Shown here: positions 48,320 to 60,500 of the stretch, piece after piece
How the letters are laid out: each line of letters begins with the position of its first letter
How positions within the stretch are numbered: position 1 is the first letter of the stretch
Position numbers and translations under genes: made by a program
From: Amoebophrya sp. A120
Taxonomy: Eukaryota > Sar > Dinophyceae > Syndiniales > Amoebophryaceae
Length of the DNA: 64,000 nt
Assembly: GCA_905178155.1 (NCBI GenBank)
Contig: CAJINV010000002.1
Coordinates: 10,952,634-11,016,633, forward strand
Direction: 5' to 3'
Notes under the pieces: generated by a model
What the model was told of the DNA's origin: nothing
Database searches by the model: none
The model's input: only the letters and a program-made list of their open reading frames with translations

Positions 48320-51300
48320 ATGGACAAGTACACGGAGTTTGTCGCTGCCGTGCGGCGCGACATTAATTGCCTGTCGGACCGAGATCGCATGACCAAGAAG
48401 AACGGATTGGTCCGGCTCGACAAGACCCTGCGCAAGGAAAGCGACCACACTCTAGTGAGTCGTCTTTTTGCGGAGGAGCTACACAAGCCCCTTCTCTCCT
48501 GCTTCGGCGACGGCATGGAAAAAGTGCGCGAAGTGGCTTTGGGACTGACTATGCATCTAATTGTCGAAACGAAGATTGTCACTGGGGAGGTGAGTTCAGT
48601 TGTTTCGCTTTTTCTGTGCCGGTAAGAGGTTTCGCTTTTACTCTCCGCAGCACTGGTCGTGGTCACTCCAGCCTACAATGGATGCCAATGGGGGGCCACA
48701 GCCAGCTGCACTTCTTATGGTATTACGACACAGATTACTTGACGTTTTTTTTTTCACGGCAAGACAAAATCATCATCTCGCGACGTCGCCAGGTGTTAAA
48801 CGACGTCCTGCCCCTTCTCCTTGCTGCTCTGCTAGGCAGGTTCCGTGTGCTCCCATTTCCTGAAAGCAGCGAGGAGCTCCGGTTTCGATTTCTGGAGTGT
48901 CTCGTCGAGCTTACGAAGCTGCCCGGACTGGACGTATCGCCCTACAGCCACGACCTTTTTGACGGTAAAAATTAAGTTTTAAGGTTTGGTGCAGAACCGG
49001 AACAATCAAACGCCGCGCTCGTCAGTCCTCTTCCTTCATTCATTTTTGCCCGACAGGCACACACGCAATATTTCAAGGCCTGAGATTGATGGGATGAAAC
49101 TGCTAAAAATAATAGTTTGTTCCTTCATCGACTCAAAGGTTTGTCGAAGGCCCTCACGGATTCCTTCCCAGATGCAAAGAAGCAAGCTTGCGCTCTGATT
49201 GCAGACCTCTGCAAGATAATCCCGCCCAACAAGGTACGTCTACTTCCAAAAAAGATGAATGGCCCTGAATTTTTATTGGCCACAGAAGCAAGATGCCTTT
49301 CGGCGTTGCGACATGGCAGATAATATACGCAGAAGCAGCTGTTGACGCCTTAGGAGGGTACTATTAAATGAAAGAAAAATTCCTGTTCAAAAGGTAGCGC
49401 GCTCAGGCAAGCTGTTGCTCCCGAACCTACTCGCAAACGTGCAGCACCAGCACTGGAAGGTGCGGAAGAGCTCCGTCGAGTGCCTGATGTACCTGATATC
49501 GGCGAGTACGGAAAACTACACCATGTTGGAAGAAATCTTTCCTATCTTGCACCAGCTTCTGAATGATCGGCACCCGACCGTGCGGCATGCGCTTGCGCAG
49601 TTGCTGATAAAACTGGTGTCAACGGGGCTAACCAGTCACTGGGCACAGGAGCGGATCGACTTTGAGGCGGAAGAGGAGCAGCTGATGCAATTTGATCGGT
49701 ACGAGCACCGACTGCTCTACCTGCTCCTGAACAGCATCGTAGACCAGGACGAAGTGCATGTAGGGAAGCCGGCCCTCGAGGGGTTCACCGGGCTGGCAGA
49801 TCTCGCGAGCGAATACTGGAAAAAATCTGAGGTCAGGCGCCTTCGCCGGGCCAAGAACTTATCAAAAGCAACATTGAATAAATTTAGCTGAACCATCAAA
49901 GTGAAATTCTCGTACTTGTTCCAGCAGCCCGACTGGAAGACTGCATGTAAATCAAATTTCCAGTGCTTATCTTGTATGAGTACTACTACGTCTCGCGTTT
50001 TTATTCTACTTTTTGCCTATAGAACTAACGAAGAAAAACGAGGAAAAGGCTACCACGGCAGCACATTGGAGCAGTCACAAATAGACCTTCAATTATTGTT
50101 TCGCGGGGCTAACAACGGGGAATTTTTCTTGGTTTCAGTAGACAATTTTGGTCCTGTTGATAGAAGATGGAGCGAGCGCAGGCTAAAGTCGAAGCGCAGC
50201 TGCAAGCCGAGCAGGTCGAGGGCGGAAGCACGGTCGCGAGCTCCAGCAGCAGTACGGAGGAGGAGGATATCGATGCAGGTGAGAAACGATAACATGTATT
50301 TTTCATCACACTCAAGACAAAGGCACAGTTTTATTTCGGATTATTCACTACTAGGAGTTGTAGTTGCTCTTAGCACTACGGTCCAGGCGATTGTCTTGCA
50401 GAATCTCTCGTTGCAGCGGCAATTTCTGGGGTCTTTTTACAACAGAAGTCGTCGGTATGAACAGAAAGCGGTTATTTCTCCTCGCCCAGGCATGACTATC
50501 TGTGTCTCCGGTACAACTGCGTGTTGCCTTCTACAAAATAGAGCACATAAGGCAACCACGCGGAGCCATCTTGCACGTCTGCTAGCAGCAGCAACGCAGA
50601 GACAATCAATCTTCAGCGAGATGAAGCAACTGTTTTCTTGTCCCGCCATAGCTGACGACCATGGAAATACGGAGGAAGAATGGCAGTTTCCGGACTTTGA
50701 TTCCATCATCGACGCTATTCTAGATGAAATCACCACCTTCACCCTCAAATTTATTTGTCATACGTGCTATGCAAAATGACTTATACGTAGTTTAGCATTG
50801 CAAATTGTTGAGGGCGATCCAGTTGATTTTTTATTGGAATAGACGCACACGCGTTGAACAGCAGCAACGTCATGGATTTGAAATCCCACCTGCCTTCCGT
50901 GTTCCACGATGCGAGCACGAGCGCAACGACGGTTCCCAACGCGCGCATGTGCTTCTACGTGGCCCGGCACGCCGAGCGCCTGCTGCCCCAGTGCCTGGGT
51001 AATTTGATCCAGTGGACTTCCGACCTCCGCATCGGCGCCGCCCGATTGCTCAAGATTTTCCTTGTGTTCCTGCACCGCAACGCAAAGGACAAGGTCGACA
51101 CCATTCTCGTGCACTTGTATAAGGCCATTGAGGACGAGGATGCGGCCGTGCGAAAAAGCGTCGAAACCTGTGCGCAAAATTTGAGCGTATTTCTCCAGGA
51201 CCCGGGGCTCATCGTGGCGGCGGTAAGCTGCGCCTGCGTCTTAATTTAAGTTTGATAAAACCACAACTTCCACTTGCTACACTTGCTGCTTTTACTGCTA

Positions 51301-53611
51301 CCCGCCGCGCTAGCTGCAATACTACGTGCTTTCTTGCCGTCGCTCCCTAGAAGTACCAAATTGCGCATCATGCGCTAATATTAAACGAGGGACGCGCAAC
51401 ATCTACTAAAAACACCTCAGATGTCAAAGCACTTGAACGTGAATCTGTCTTCGTCCGCATACCTTCCAGACAAGCAAGCCGCACAACATTGGGACGGCCA
51501 GAACGATGAATATTGGGGTGAAACGACGGTGAACCGCGCCAAAGTGCGCGTCTCCTCATCTTCCGAAAAAAACAAGGAAAAGCCCTTTGTGGCAATTTCA
51601 GTGGAGAACAAGCGGCAAGTCCTGAAAATACTAGCGCAGATACTAACCGTATTGTCTTTTTCATTATAGAAAATTGTTGAGATGGATTTTGTATCTGCAT
51701 CGGAATATTCCTGTCGTAGTTGGGTAATATCTGTGATGTGATCAACATGACGTCGGTTCAAAATGTTTAGGTTGTCACTTACGAATCGTTGTCGGGCGAG
51801 ATTCTTTCCCAAGTGATCCGTTTTCTGGAGGAAGCCACGACGCTGGACGAGCTGCTAGCCACGATAGTCGAGTTGCTGGACGGGATGCTCATAGCAAATT
51901 CAAAATCTGCAAGTTCCAAAAAGAGAACTACGGCCTCTACTTCGTCCTCCTCATCGTCTTCATCGTCGTCAAGTGCCAAGCTTTCCGTGCAGCTCGTGGA
52001 GACGAGTGCGGAAAAGAAAAAGGCGTTGCAGGAGGAGTGGCCTCGGCTGTTCGACATTTTGTTAAGGTGCAAGTCAAGCGTCGACCCGATGGAACGGAAC
52101 AGCAACCCCGAGGTGGCCCACATTCTGGAAAAGTCGGACGCAGCTATTCAATACCTCGCGTCGGAGATCTGCGGGTGCGACGTGCCGGACGTGTACCGGA
52201 TGCATTTGTCCTCCCAGCTCGCGGTGCTGCTCGAGAACGCGGACCAGCAGCAGTGGCCGGAGCAGAGCCCGAAGCGGGCGATCTTCGACTTGCTGGTCAA
52301 GAACAGCGTGCACGCCATTTCGCCGGAGCACCTCGACCGCATTGTGCCGGTGTTGGCGAAGCAAGCCTCGACTGCGCTGGGGGCACCGCGACACCAAGAC
52401 GACGAAAAGGAGGCGCAGGGGGTGTCCGCTCGGGCCCGGGTCGACATCCTGGGCATACTGCACTTTCTGGTGATCCAGTCGAAACAGCACGACGTCGTCA
52501 AGCAAGGACTCCAAAAGCACGCGCTTTTCTTGTTCGAGGAAATGTTGATGCCGAATGCGTCCTGGCGGCCGGGACAGAGCCACAATAAGATACGGAAAGC
52601 CACGATGGTCTGCATTCACCAGTTTTTGGAACTCAAGCTCATCTCCATCGAGGACCTCAGCACGGTTTTTCCAGACGTAAGGGCGTTGATGTTTTCCTTT
52701 TTCATCTTGTGGTGCAGCAGAACACAACGAAAATATGATTTTAGTTTGTGTTGTTTCACTTTTTTGAACTTTTTTCCTGTGTGCATTTCACGTCGGGCAG
52801 TAGAAACTAACAGAATACAGCACGGTGTCTGGGTGTGGGTGATCTTCACGTAGTTGATCTTCAAATGTGAAAAGTTTCTGATTTTTCACCAGATGCTTCC
52901 GATTTTGAAGACTTGCATGGACGATTCCTGGTCGCCCGACAATCGCATGGTCGCGACGCTAGTTGTCACGCTGGTTCTGAACACGTTGCCGGAGCAACAG
53001 AAGATCCAGGACGAGCACCTTCGCGACCTGTACCCGGAACTCTTGAAACGGCTGGACGACAGCCAGGACGAGGTGCGAGTGGTCACGTGCAAGGCGTTCG
53101 TTTCCTTCTTCCGCGCCCTGCCCGAGAAGTGGTCGGCGAACTTGTATCAGTACCTATCCTGGCAAGAAAATCATCAACTACATTTATTGGACTCGCGGTC
53201 GTACTACTAGAGTTGTGCTGAAGTGCTGCAGGTTCTTTCCTTTGATGTATGCAGGACCGACAAGCTAGAGGCTTTTTGTCACCACACTTGAAAAATCCGT
53301 AGTGCACCAACGACCTACAGCAGAGCAAGAATCGCCGTGGCTAGTGGAGTTGCATAAAGTACGTTCGAATTTCAGCTTTGAGTTGAGAAAACTTTAAGCC
53401 AGGATGCTCTATTCTGACTTCGCTCTTCATTCATTTCGACGACCCGAACCCCAAGATCCAGTTTGCCGTCCAGGAGTGCCTGGAGGCAGCGCTGCATCAC
53501 AACCTCGAGGTATTCATTCAGGAAGCCGAGAAGGCCTCGCCCAAGGCCGTGCATGCGAAGCAACTGGAGGACCTGATAGCGGTTGCAAAGAACTTGCAAG
53601 AGTGCGGTTGA
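48320..53611 (+). CDS. DNAAF5: dynein axonemal assembly factor 5 (HEAT-repeat protein)
   Basis: The cytoplasmic HEAT-repeat factor DNAAF5 (HEATR2) is needed to preassemble axonemal dynein arms. Recognition rests on the C-terminal blocks LYPELLKRLDDSQDEVR and LFIHFDDPNPKIQFAVQECL, which match the family, and on HEAT helices throughout (KVREVALGLTMHLIVETK, PNLLANVQHQHWKVRKSSVE, IGAARLLKIFLVFLHRNAKD). Exons: 48320-48589, 48793-48964, 49139-49233, 49394-49831, 49925-49946 (22 nt), one ending 50278, 50843-51222, 51421-51648, 51771-52676, 52893 to about 53155, and about 53392-53611. Most boundaries are GT-AG with AG|GT context. The start of the sixth exon (near 50170) and the last junction are unresolved. 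A Ser-rich run at about 51935-51975 is an unusual insertion. Its presence implies motile flagella. Confidence 0.88.
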
Positions 53612-54514
53612 CCGTCACCGAAATCATAATTGGACGCGTCGTGGTGCCTGACTTTCGTTCTCAGCGCCGCTTTGTCGTTCGTTTCCAGTTCAGAAGATGA
53701 AGATGCCTGAAATGCTGGATGCTAAGAAAGGACTTTAGACTTCTTTGTCAAGAAACGGAGTTATCTGAATGCGTGAGTAGAAGAGTTCTTCTGATTGTCG
53801 ATGAAAGTAACGACAGCGACGCTAACAAACATGTCTAGATCTCTTGCAGCTTAAGCTTTGGAGGTTTTTCTTGAAGCCTAAAATATGAGACGAGAAGAAA
53901 TGCTGGGGTATCTGATTTCATTTCATTTTGATTTCGGAACAACCCGGAAACTAGTCGACTGTCGTGTTCGCAGTGGATTATATACCCAAACTATACAGTA
54001 GCTCTGTGTTTTCTACCATCGTATGTCCTATGATTACTAATAAATCATAGGCTACACTTACACACCGTAAGTAAAGGCGAGGAGTGAAATAAAAGAAAAA
54101 CGAAACCAGGTTGCGAGAAAGTAACATCACTTTTAGTTGCACTGGACAGAAGATGACTCATGCAGGGGAATGTATGATTATCAACGCGGGTGTATTGTCC
54201 TTCGGCAAAACGCTTACGCGAGCATCTGCAGGGGTTGCCAATGGTTCTATTTTCACAACCCTCCTTGCTCGGTTATGCTAAAGCGCGAGGGTATCCCGCA
54301 ATGTGTGGAAGATCATCAAACAAACGGAAGGAGCGCAGAAGGAACACGAAGGGACTTCCTTGAGACGTAGTGCACTACACGAATATACATTGCGAAAAAG
54401 TAAAAAGGAAAGACGGACCTCGGCAATTCAGTGTGAAACGAAGTAGAAGTTTGTTATTTTTGTTTCGGTTGTCTGCGGTTGCGCGTGCAATTAATCACGA
54501 GTGCCTCGTTAGTG
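53612..54514. other. intergenic, nothing recognised
   Basis: Short frames only, including one at 54137-54370 that lacks any supporting feature. Confidence 0.5.
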
Positions 54515-57500
54515 ATGAGTGCGGTGTCGCAACCAGGAAGCCAACGGTCCCCCGGTGTGGCGAGCGGCCAGGCATGTCCTTCCGGGGAGGACTACGACAA
54601 AGAAGATAGTCTTGCTGGGTCTCAGCGTGGGGGACCCATATTGAGGCGTCCACACACGACAGGACCGCCGCCTTCGGTATCTGTGTTCCCAGCCAATGTT
54701 GCGGCTGCGAACCCAGTGCAACGGCGCGCGTCGCTCGCGCCGCCCAGCGCAATGGGCTCCGCGAAGGCCTCCGTGCAGTTTTTTTCGCCGCAGATGAAGT
54801 CCCGCGGGCTCCTCCACAGCGCGAGTCAGCAGTTGACGCCGCGTATTCCGGGAGTCGGCGGCCTGATCTCGAGCACCGCCTCTCTTTCTAGCACGGGGCA
54901 GCAAACACCGCAGCCGCTACCACCGCGGCTGCAGCCCACGAACGCAGCCGCTGCAAGAGAAAAACTGCAGCAAACCGGCTCCACCCTGTCCCGCCAGCTC
55001 TTTCTCACCGTCGGAGCCACAGCAAGTAGTACGGCGGGTGCGCCCACTCCGATGACCTCTACCACGAGTTGTAGAGATCCTTCTCAGCCACAGCAGCTGC
55101 AACGCAATCTTCAAAACGGGGGGATCAACATTGCGAACGCTACTACAACGCCACTGTCCACAGCGAGAGGCGAAGCGAACGGCGACGTGGACGGACAGGT
55201 GGTGGATCTGGCGCTCGGGAGCAGTACGAATGGAGGTCTTCTCGCATCGCAGCAACTGGACCACCTCCCTGCGGATGCCAACAACCAGACGCCGACCACA
55301 CGGAACCGGTCCATGTCCATTGAGCAACAAAGTCCCCGCGTGTACAAGGTCGGAAAAGCGTGGTACGCTAACGTAGCGCCGAGCCCCCGGCTGGGTCTCA
55401 AGTCCAAGCTCGCGAATGCAGACATGTCTCAGTTTTTCAATCCCCACAGTAACATCTCCCCCGTGGCGTCGAACGTAGTATCGCCGAACCTATCGGCCAC
55501 GGCAACAAGTGGGATGATGGTGCAGGTTGTACAGCCCGCGGTGTCTTTCTCCGCAGCGACTACTACGCAGAGTTGTAAAAATTCGAGTCGGACCAACACA
55601 AACGACACCTCCGACTCAACGGCGGCAGGAGGGGCAGCGGGGAGCAGCAGCAAACCGTTCAAAGTTTCGCCAACCAGGTGGCCGGCACCGCCGGGTGCCA
55701 TGCCTCCTCTCGAGGGCAGTGCTGGTAGCGAGCATTGGGGCTCCTGCAACGTTGCTGCGGGGATTGCTCCTGGTGGTCGGAGATCACCCATAGAACACAC
55801 ATCGTCGCTGGAGTTCTCTTTGGTGCCTGTAGTTGATGATCAGCATCAACACGCAGCTGCGCTGTCCCCGCAGCAAATGAAGAGGAGCCCCCCTGCGTCG
55901 ACAGGCGCGGAGCAGGTTGATCGTGTGAGTCTGACCAACAACGACAGTACAAAGACACTACCACCTGCGATTTTTTCTGACGAGCAGGAACACGACACTG
56001 TAGAGTATACAGGAGGCGCGGGAGCGGCGTTTACAAGAACTGTTGGCCCATCTGCTCTTACTGCTGGGACAGCCCATTCCACAGCGCAGGAACGTGAGAA
56101 GCATGACTCGCACGAACAGCAACTGCGCTGGAACGTTGTTGGTCAGGTGGCGCTGCAAGGCGGCGAGCAGCAGCGTGGCGAGTTGCATGCACCCGTTGGG
56201 GGCTCCTTCACTGGTAGTGCCCCTGCTCCTAAGGCAGGAGTGCGAGGTGGAGGAGAGCCCGTACATGTGATCGCTTCGAAGCACAATTACACTATCACGC
56301 AGCCGCAATTGCCGTCGTTTGCCACCCACGTTGCAGGAGCCGCTTCATCTGCCGCCTCCCCTCCTTCAGTGAACCTACCCGGCAGATCCAGCACCGGGTC
56401 TAGTGTGATGCAGCCACAAGTTCCAGCGCACGTAAAGAACAAGACGGGAAGAAATTATACCCCGGCAGCCGACGAAATAGGCGATAAGGGACTCCTTGTT
56501 GATCCGAAGCTGCAGAAGCATGATATTGCACAGAGCACCCAGACGAGCAAAGGCAACTACATTTCTGGAGCCTCGCCACCGCGAGAAGGGGCGGCCGTAG
56601 CCGTAGCTGCCCCTCCTGCCGCGGGAAGTAGTTGCAACGCTGGTGTGGGGGGAGGTGCCGGAACAATGGCTGCGTCTTCTTCGCCGCTCGGAGAGACCAG
56701 GGAGCAGCTCCATCACACCATCTCGTTGGTTGAAAAGCCGAATCTGAGGGAGGTCATGCGCGAGGTCGGGCGACAGTGGTTGGCAGATCTGCAGAACGGG
56801 ACAAAATTGGACGAGATTCCGAAGTTTTCCCCCATCACCACCGTGTCCTGCATGAAAACGCTGGATGCTAAGCGGCTCAGCATCATGCCCACGCCCCGCA
56901 CCGACGGTCTACTAGACCAACAACTGTACACCGCAAATCTGTCTCAGAGCCAGAGGGAAGCCTTGTTGCTCTTTGATGACGTTCCAGACGAAGAAGAGGA
57001 GGACGAACGAACCCCATCAACAAACCGCAAGCCGGATACTGATACGGGAATCGTAAACGAAGAAGACAAAGATCTTGCTGAAAACGAAGAACACGCGGAC
57101 CAGGAGGCTGGTCTAGTGCCCCCTTCTCGAACCAAAAAGCGCCTGTTTTTTCTGTCGAAGAAGGAGCTCCTGGCTCTGATCGAAGAAGAGACTGAGACTT
57201 CCAGCTTGAGAGACGACGTGGACCTGTGCCAGGCGGAGCTTCGGCGGTTACTGTTGCTCCTCGAGACGCCCGAGGTGTACCAAGTCTGCGTCTTTAGCAA
57301 GCGCCAGGTGGCGGCTCTGATGCGGAAGCTGTGCGTCCGATTCGCAAAAGAAAAAGAGACAATGGAGGGAAAGTATTGCTTGTAATCTGAACAATATCGA
57401 TAATTGTTGGCAGCTTGTTGCTTCTGTATCGTTCTTTTCATGTGTGATAGATTCATCTTCCTCTTGCGAACATTTTTGCATCAGGCGCAAAAATGGAGGC

Positions 57501-60500
57501 GTTATTCTTGCGATCAAATCATGAACAAGGTTTGCCAGCTCGGTGAGGGAGTTGCAGGCGTCGCATGAGTATCAAATGTAAAAATGTCTGGGTCTGGAAG
57601 AATGCAACTTGTCATGCTGCATTTGGATTCCAGAAAAATCTGTATTGCATGAGTACCAAAAGGAATGAAATTTTTGCAACGCGGAGAGGGCATTTGTCAT
57701 GCGGAATAGGCATCAAGAAGCTCCGAAAAAATCTGTGATGCTAGGGCATGCATCACAGACATCAGGGCTCATGCAAAACGTGCATGACAAGTGTCAGAAT
57801 GTTCCAGACCCAGACATTTTTGCATTTGATAATGAGTCCGCACTCGCTGCGGACAAAGAGGCGAGCATGGAGGTTTTGCAGGAGGCGGACCAGGTATCAA
57901 AAGAAAAAAGTTCGTCACGATCACTCATGGGCATTTTTGCAATACAAAATTGTCTGTCATGCGTAAAAATGCATCACAGCCACACTTTTTAAGGGATTTC
58001 CTTAGTGTTTCTGCAAGACAAGGAGAAGTTGTGATGCTCAAAAAATTTGTAATGCAAAACCTGCAACTTAGTGACTGTGACAAACTTTTTTCTCTCCATA
58101 CCAGGCCATCCAGCAGATGGCAGAAAAGAGCCACGCCCTGGAGACCCAGAACGAGACACTGCAGGGGGACAACGCCCGGCTGCAGATGGAAAACACGCGC
58201 CTGTTAAACGACATGGAACGCCTCAAGAAGGAAATCCAGCAAGAAAACACGATGTTCCTGGAGCGCATCGGCCTGTCGCGAAAGGACATCCACGAGGGGC
58301 TGCTGACTGGACACCGCAAACTTCTGACGGACGACGAAATGGAACAAGCGCAAACGGCTTGGACGAATCGCGTACACTCGGAGAAAGAGACGGAAATGCA
58401 GCATTTCAAGTATAATTGTGCCGCGGTCTACTTTCGTGTTTGCTCACGTCCGCCGCGTATTGACACGCTTACATCGAAGATCAAGAAACCGCCCGCTTCA
58501 AATTGATACGACAAATGATATACTTCCCAAAATTATAGGAAACACACGACTCTGCCTCTGGGTTGATGGGCTGATGTCATGCTATGGTAAAGACGAAATA
58601 GCAACAATCGACACCAGTATGTATGAATGGTTTTCCTGAAAATGCTTTGCTGAGGTTCCAAATCGCACACCTCGAAGACGAGATGAAGCGGTTGTATGCT
58701 GGACAGCTTTCCTTTACCCGTTACCTTTTCAAAGTGAAGAGAACAAAAAGACGGTGCGCCGTGCATGTGCATGTGCAGTTTCAAACGCACCGGCTAGAAA
58801 AAATCATTCTTTTTTTTCAATGGCCATGACTTCCAAAAGATAAAGAAAAATGCGTGGAATCTGTAAGAGATCCGGACTACTGAGTTGAAATGGTACTTGG
58901 GTCAAGGAAGAGTTTTCCAGAATACGTGGAAGACCGAGTACGATGCCCGCCTGAAGCAGTACCACGACAGCTACCAGGAGCAGGACAAGCAGATTCAAGC
59001 GCTGGAGCAAGAGAAAGCAGAAATCTCCAAGGCACTGGACGGCGAACAGGAGAGAGCCGCGGAGAAGGACGCACAATTGAGTGCAGGAAAGGAGGAGTGC
59101 GAAACTTTGGAAAAGCAAAAGCACGAAGCCGACGCGGCTTTGCAGCAGAAGCTCGAGAGGATAGCGCAACTGGAAAAAGACCTCGCAACCTCGGCAGCGG
59201 AATCTGGACAGCGGGAGGAAGCTATCCACGTTTTGCAGAAGGACAAGGAGGAGCTCTTGGAGGAGGAAATCCGGAGGAAGGAAAGTTTGTCGGTGAAGGC
59301 CGCGGAGATCTGGCAGCTTCACCAGAAACTGCAGGACGCGAAAAGGGTTTCGGAGCGCCACGAGGCAAACTACGATGCGGCGCGCACCGACAACGCCAAG
59401 CTGCGCGATGAACTTGCGGATCTCGGTGAGAAGCTGGTGTCCACCATCGATTTTCACCTTTACAACGGTGCTTCTCCTTCAACTGGGGCCCACCCCGTGG
59501 CGCAACCACTGGATGTTAAACCGTTCCAGCAACAGCAACTTCAGCTCGGGAATTCAAACAGCACGTCCAGTCTGAATAACAACGGGTCTGTCGCAGTTCC
59601 GGCGCCGAATTCCGCCTCGTTAAAGTCCCGAGCGCAGAGTCTGCAAAACCGCGGCTCGTTGCAACCGCAGCACTTTGCGGGGGTCACGCACGCCGGGGCC
59701 AGTAGCTCATCGCCAACGGATTCAAATCTGGCCTTCTACCCCTACGCAAAAATGAATTCGAAGAACGCGATGAAGCTCGGGCCTGCAAATGCAGAGCGCG
59801 ATGTTTATGGTGCCCGAAGCGGCGCCAGTCCAACAGAAATGGTTCTTTGATTTGCCCGTTGACTTGTTTCGTATTTTGTTTTTGATGCCCAATAGCATAC
59901 CAACCGGGAAGAGCTGTGTGAAGACATGTATTTCTCACTTGATCATCAGAAAGTTTGCGCTTCTCATTTTCATGTGATAAATGAATTTCGAACTACTTAT
60001 GTGCTGTGGTTCATTCTCAATCTTAGGTGATGGCATCTGCCCGTGACGGCACCAGGCTAGTACGGGAAACCCAGCGGCTTCGAGGCGTTATCCGCCTGAA
60101 GGATTCGCAGCTGGACAGCCTGCGCCAAGACTGGCATCGGACACTAGAATCCGAACAGGAAGAGAAGATTGCGCGCGCCAAGGCCACTGCGAACTTGGAA
60201 GATTTGGAACATTTCCTAGAAAAGTGTTTCCCAGCGGTGCTCCAAAAAGTCATGCTGATCCGCAGCGGGCAGGAGGCACAGAGCCTGAATCTTCAGAATC
60301 TCCACGACGAAGGTGCAGCACCGCCTAGTGAAGATCTTGTGAAAACAAGAACGCGACAAGAAGGTGCCCATGCGGAACTGCAAGCAGCCGACGAGACAGC
60401 AGCATCACCAAAGGAACCCGAGCAGTCAACTACAGCGTACCAGCAGCTCGAAAAAGGTGGCAGAGGTGAAGACTCGGACGCGTTGCAGCAACATGACCAG

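Noticed and set aside
50279-50779. Continuation of an open frame inside the DNAAF5 locus
   Set aside because: The flanking exons join in phase across it as Asp-Ala-Asp-Ala-His, and the peptide has no HEAT character, so it is read as intron.
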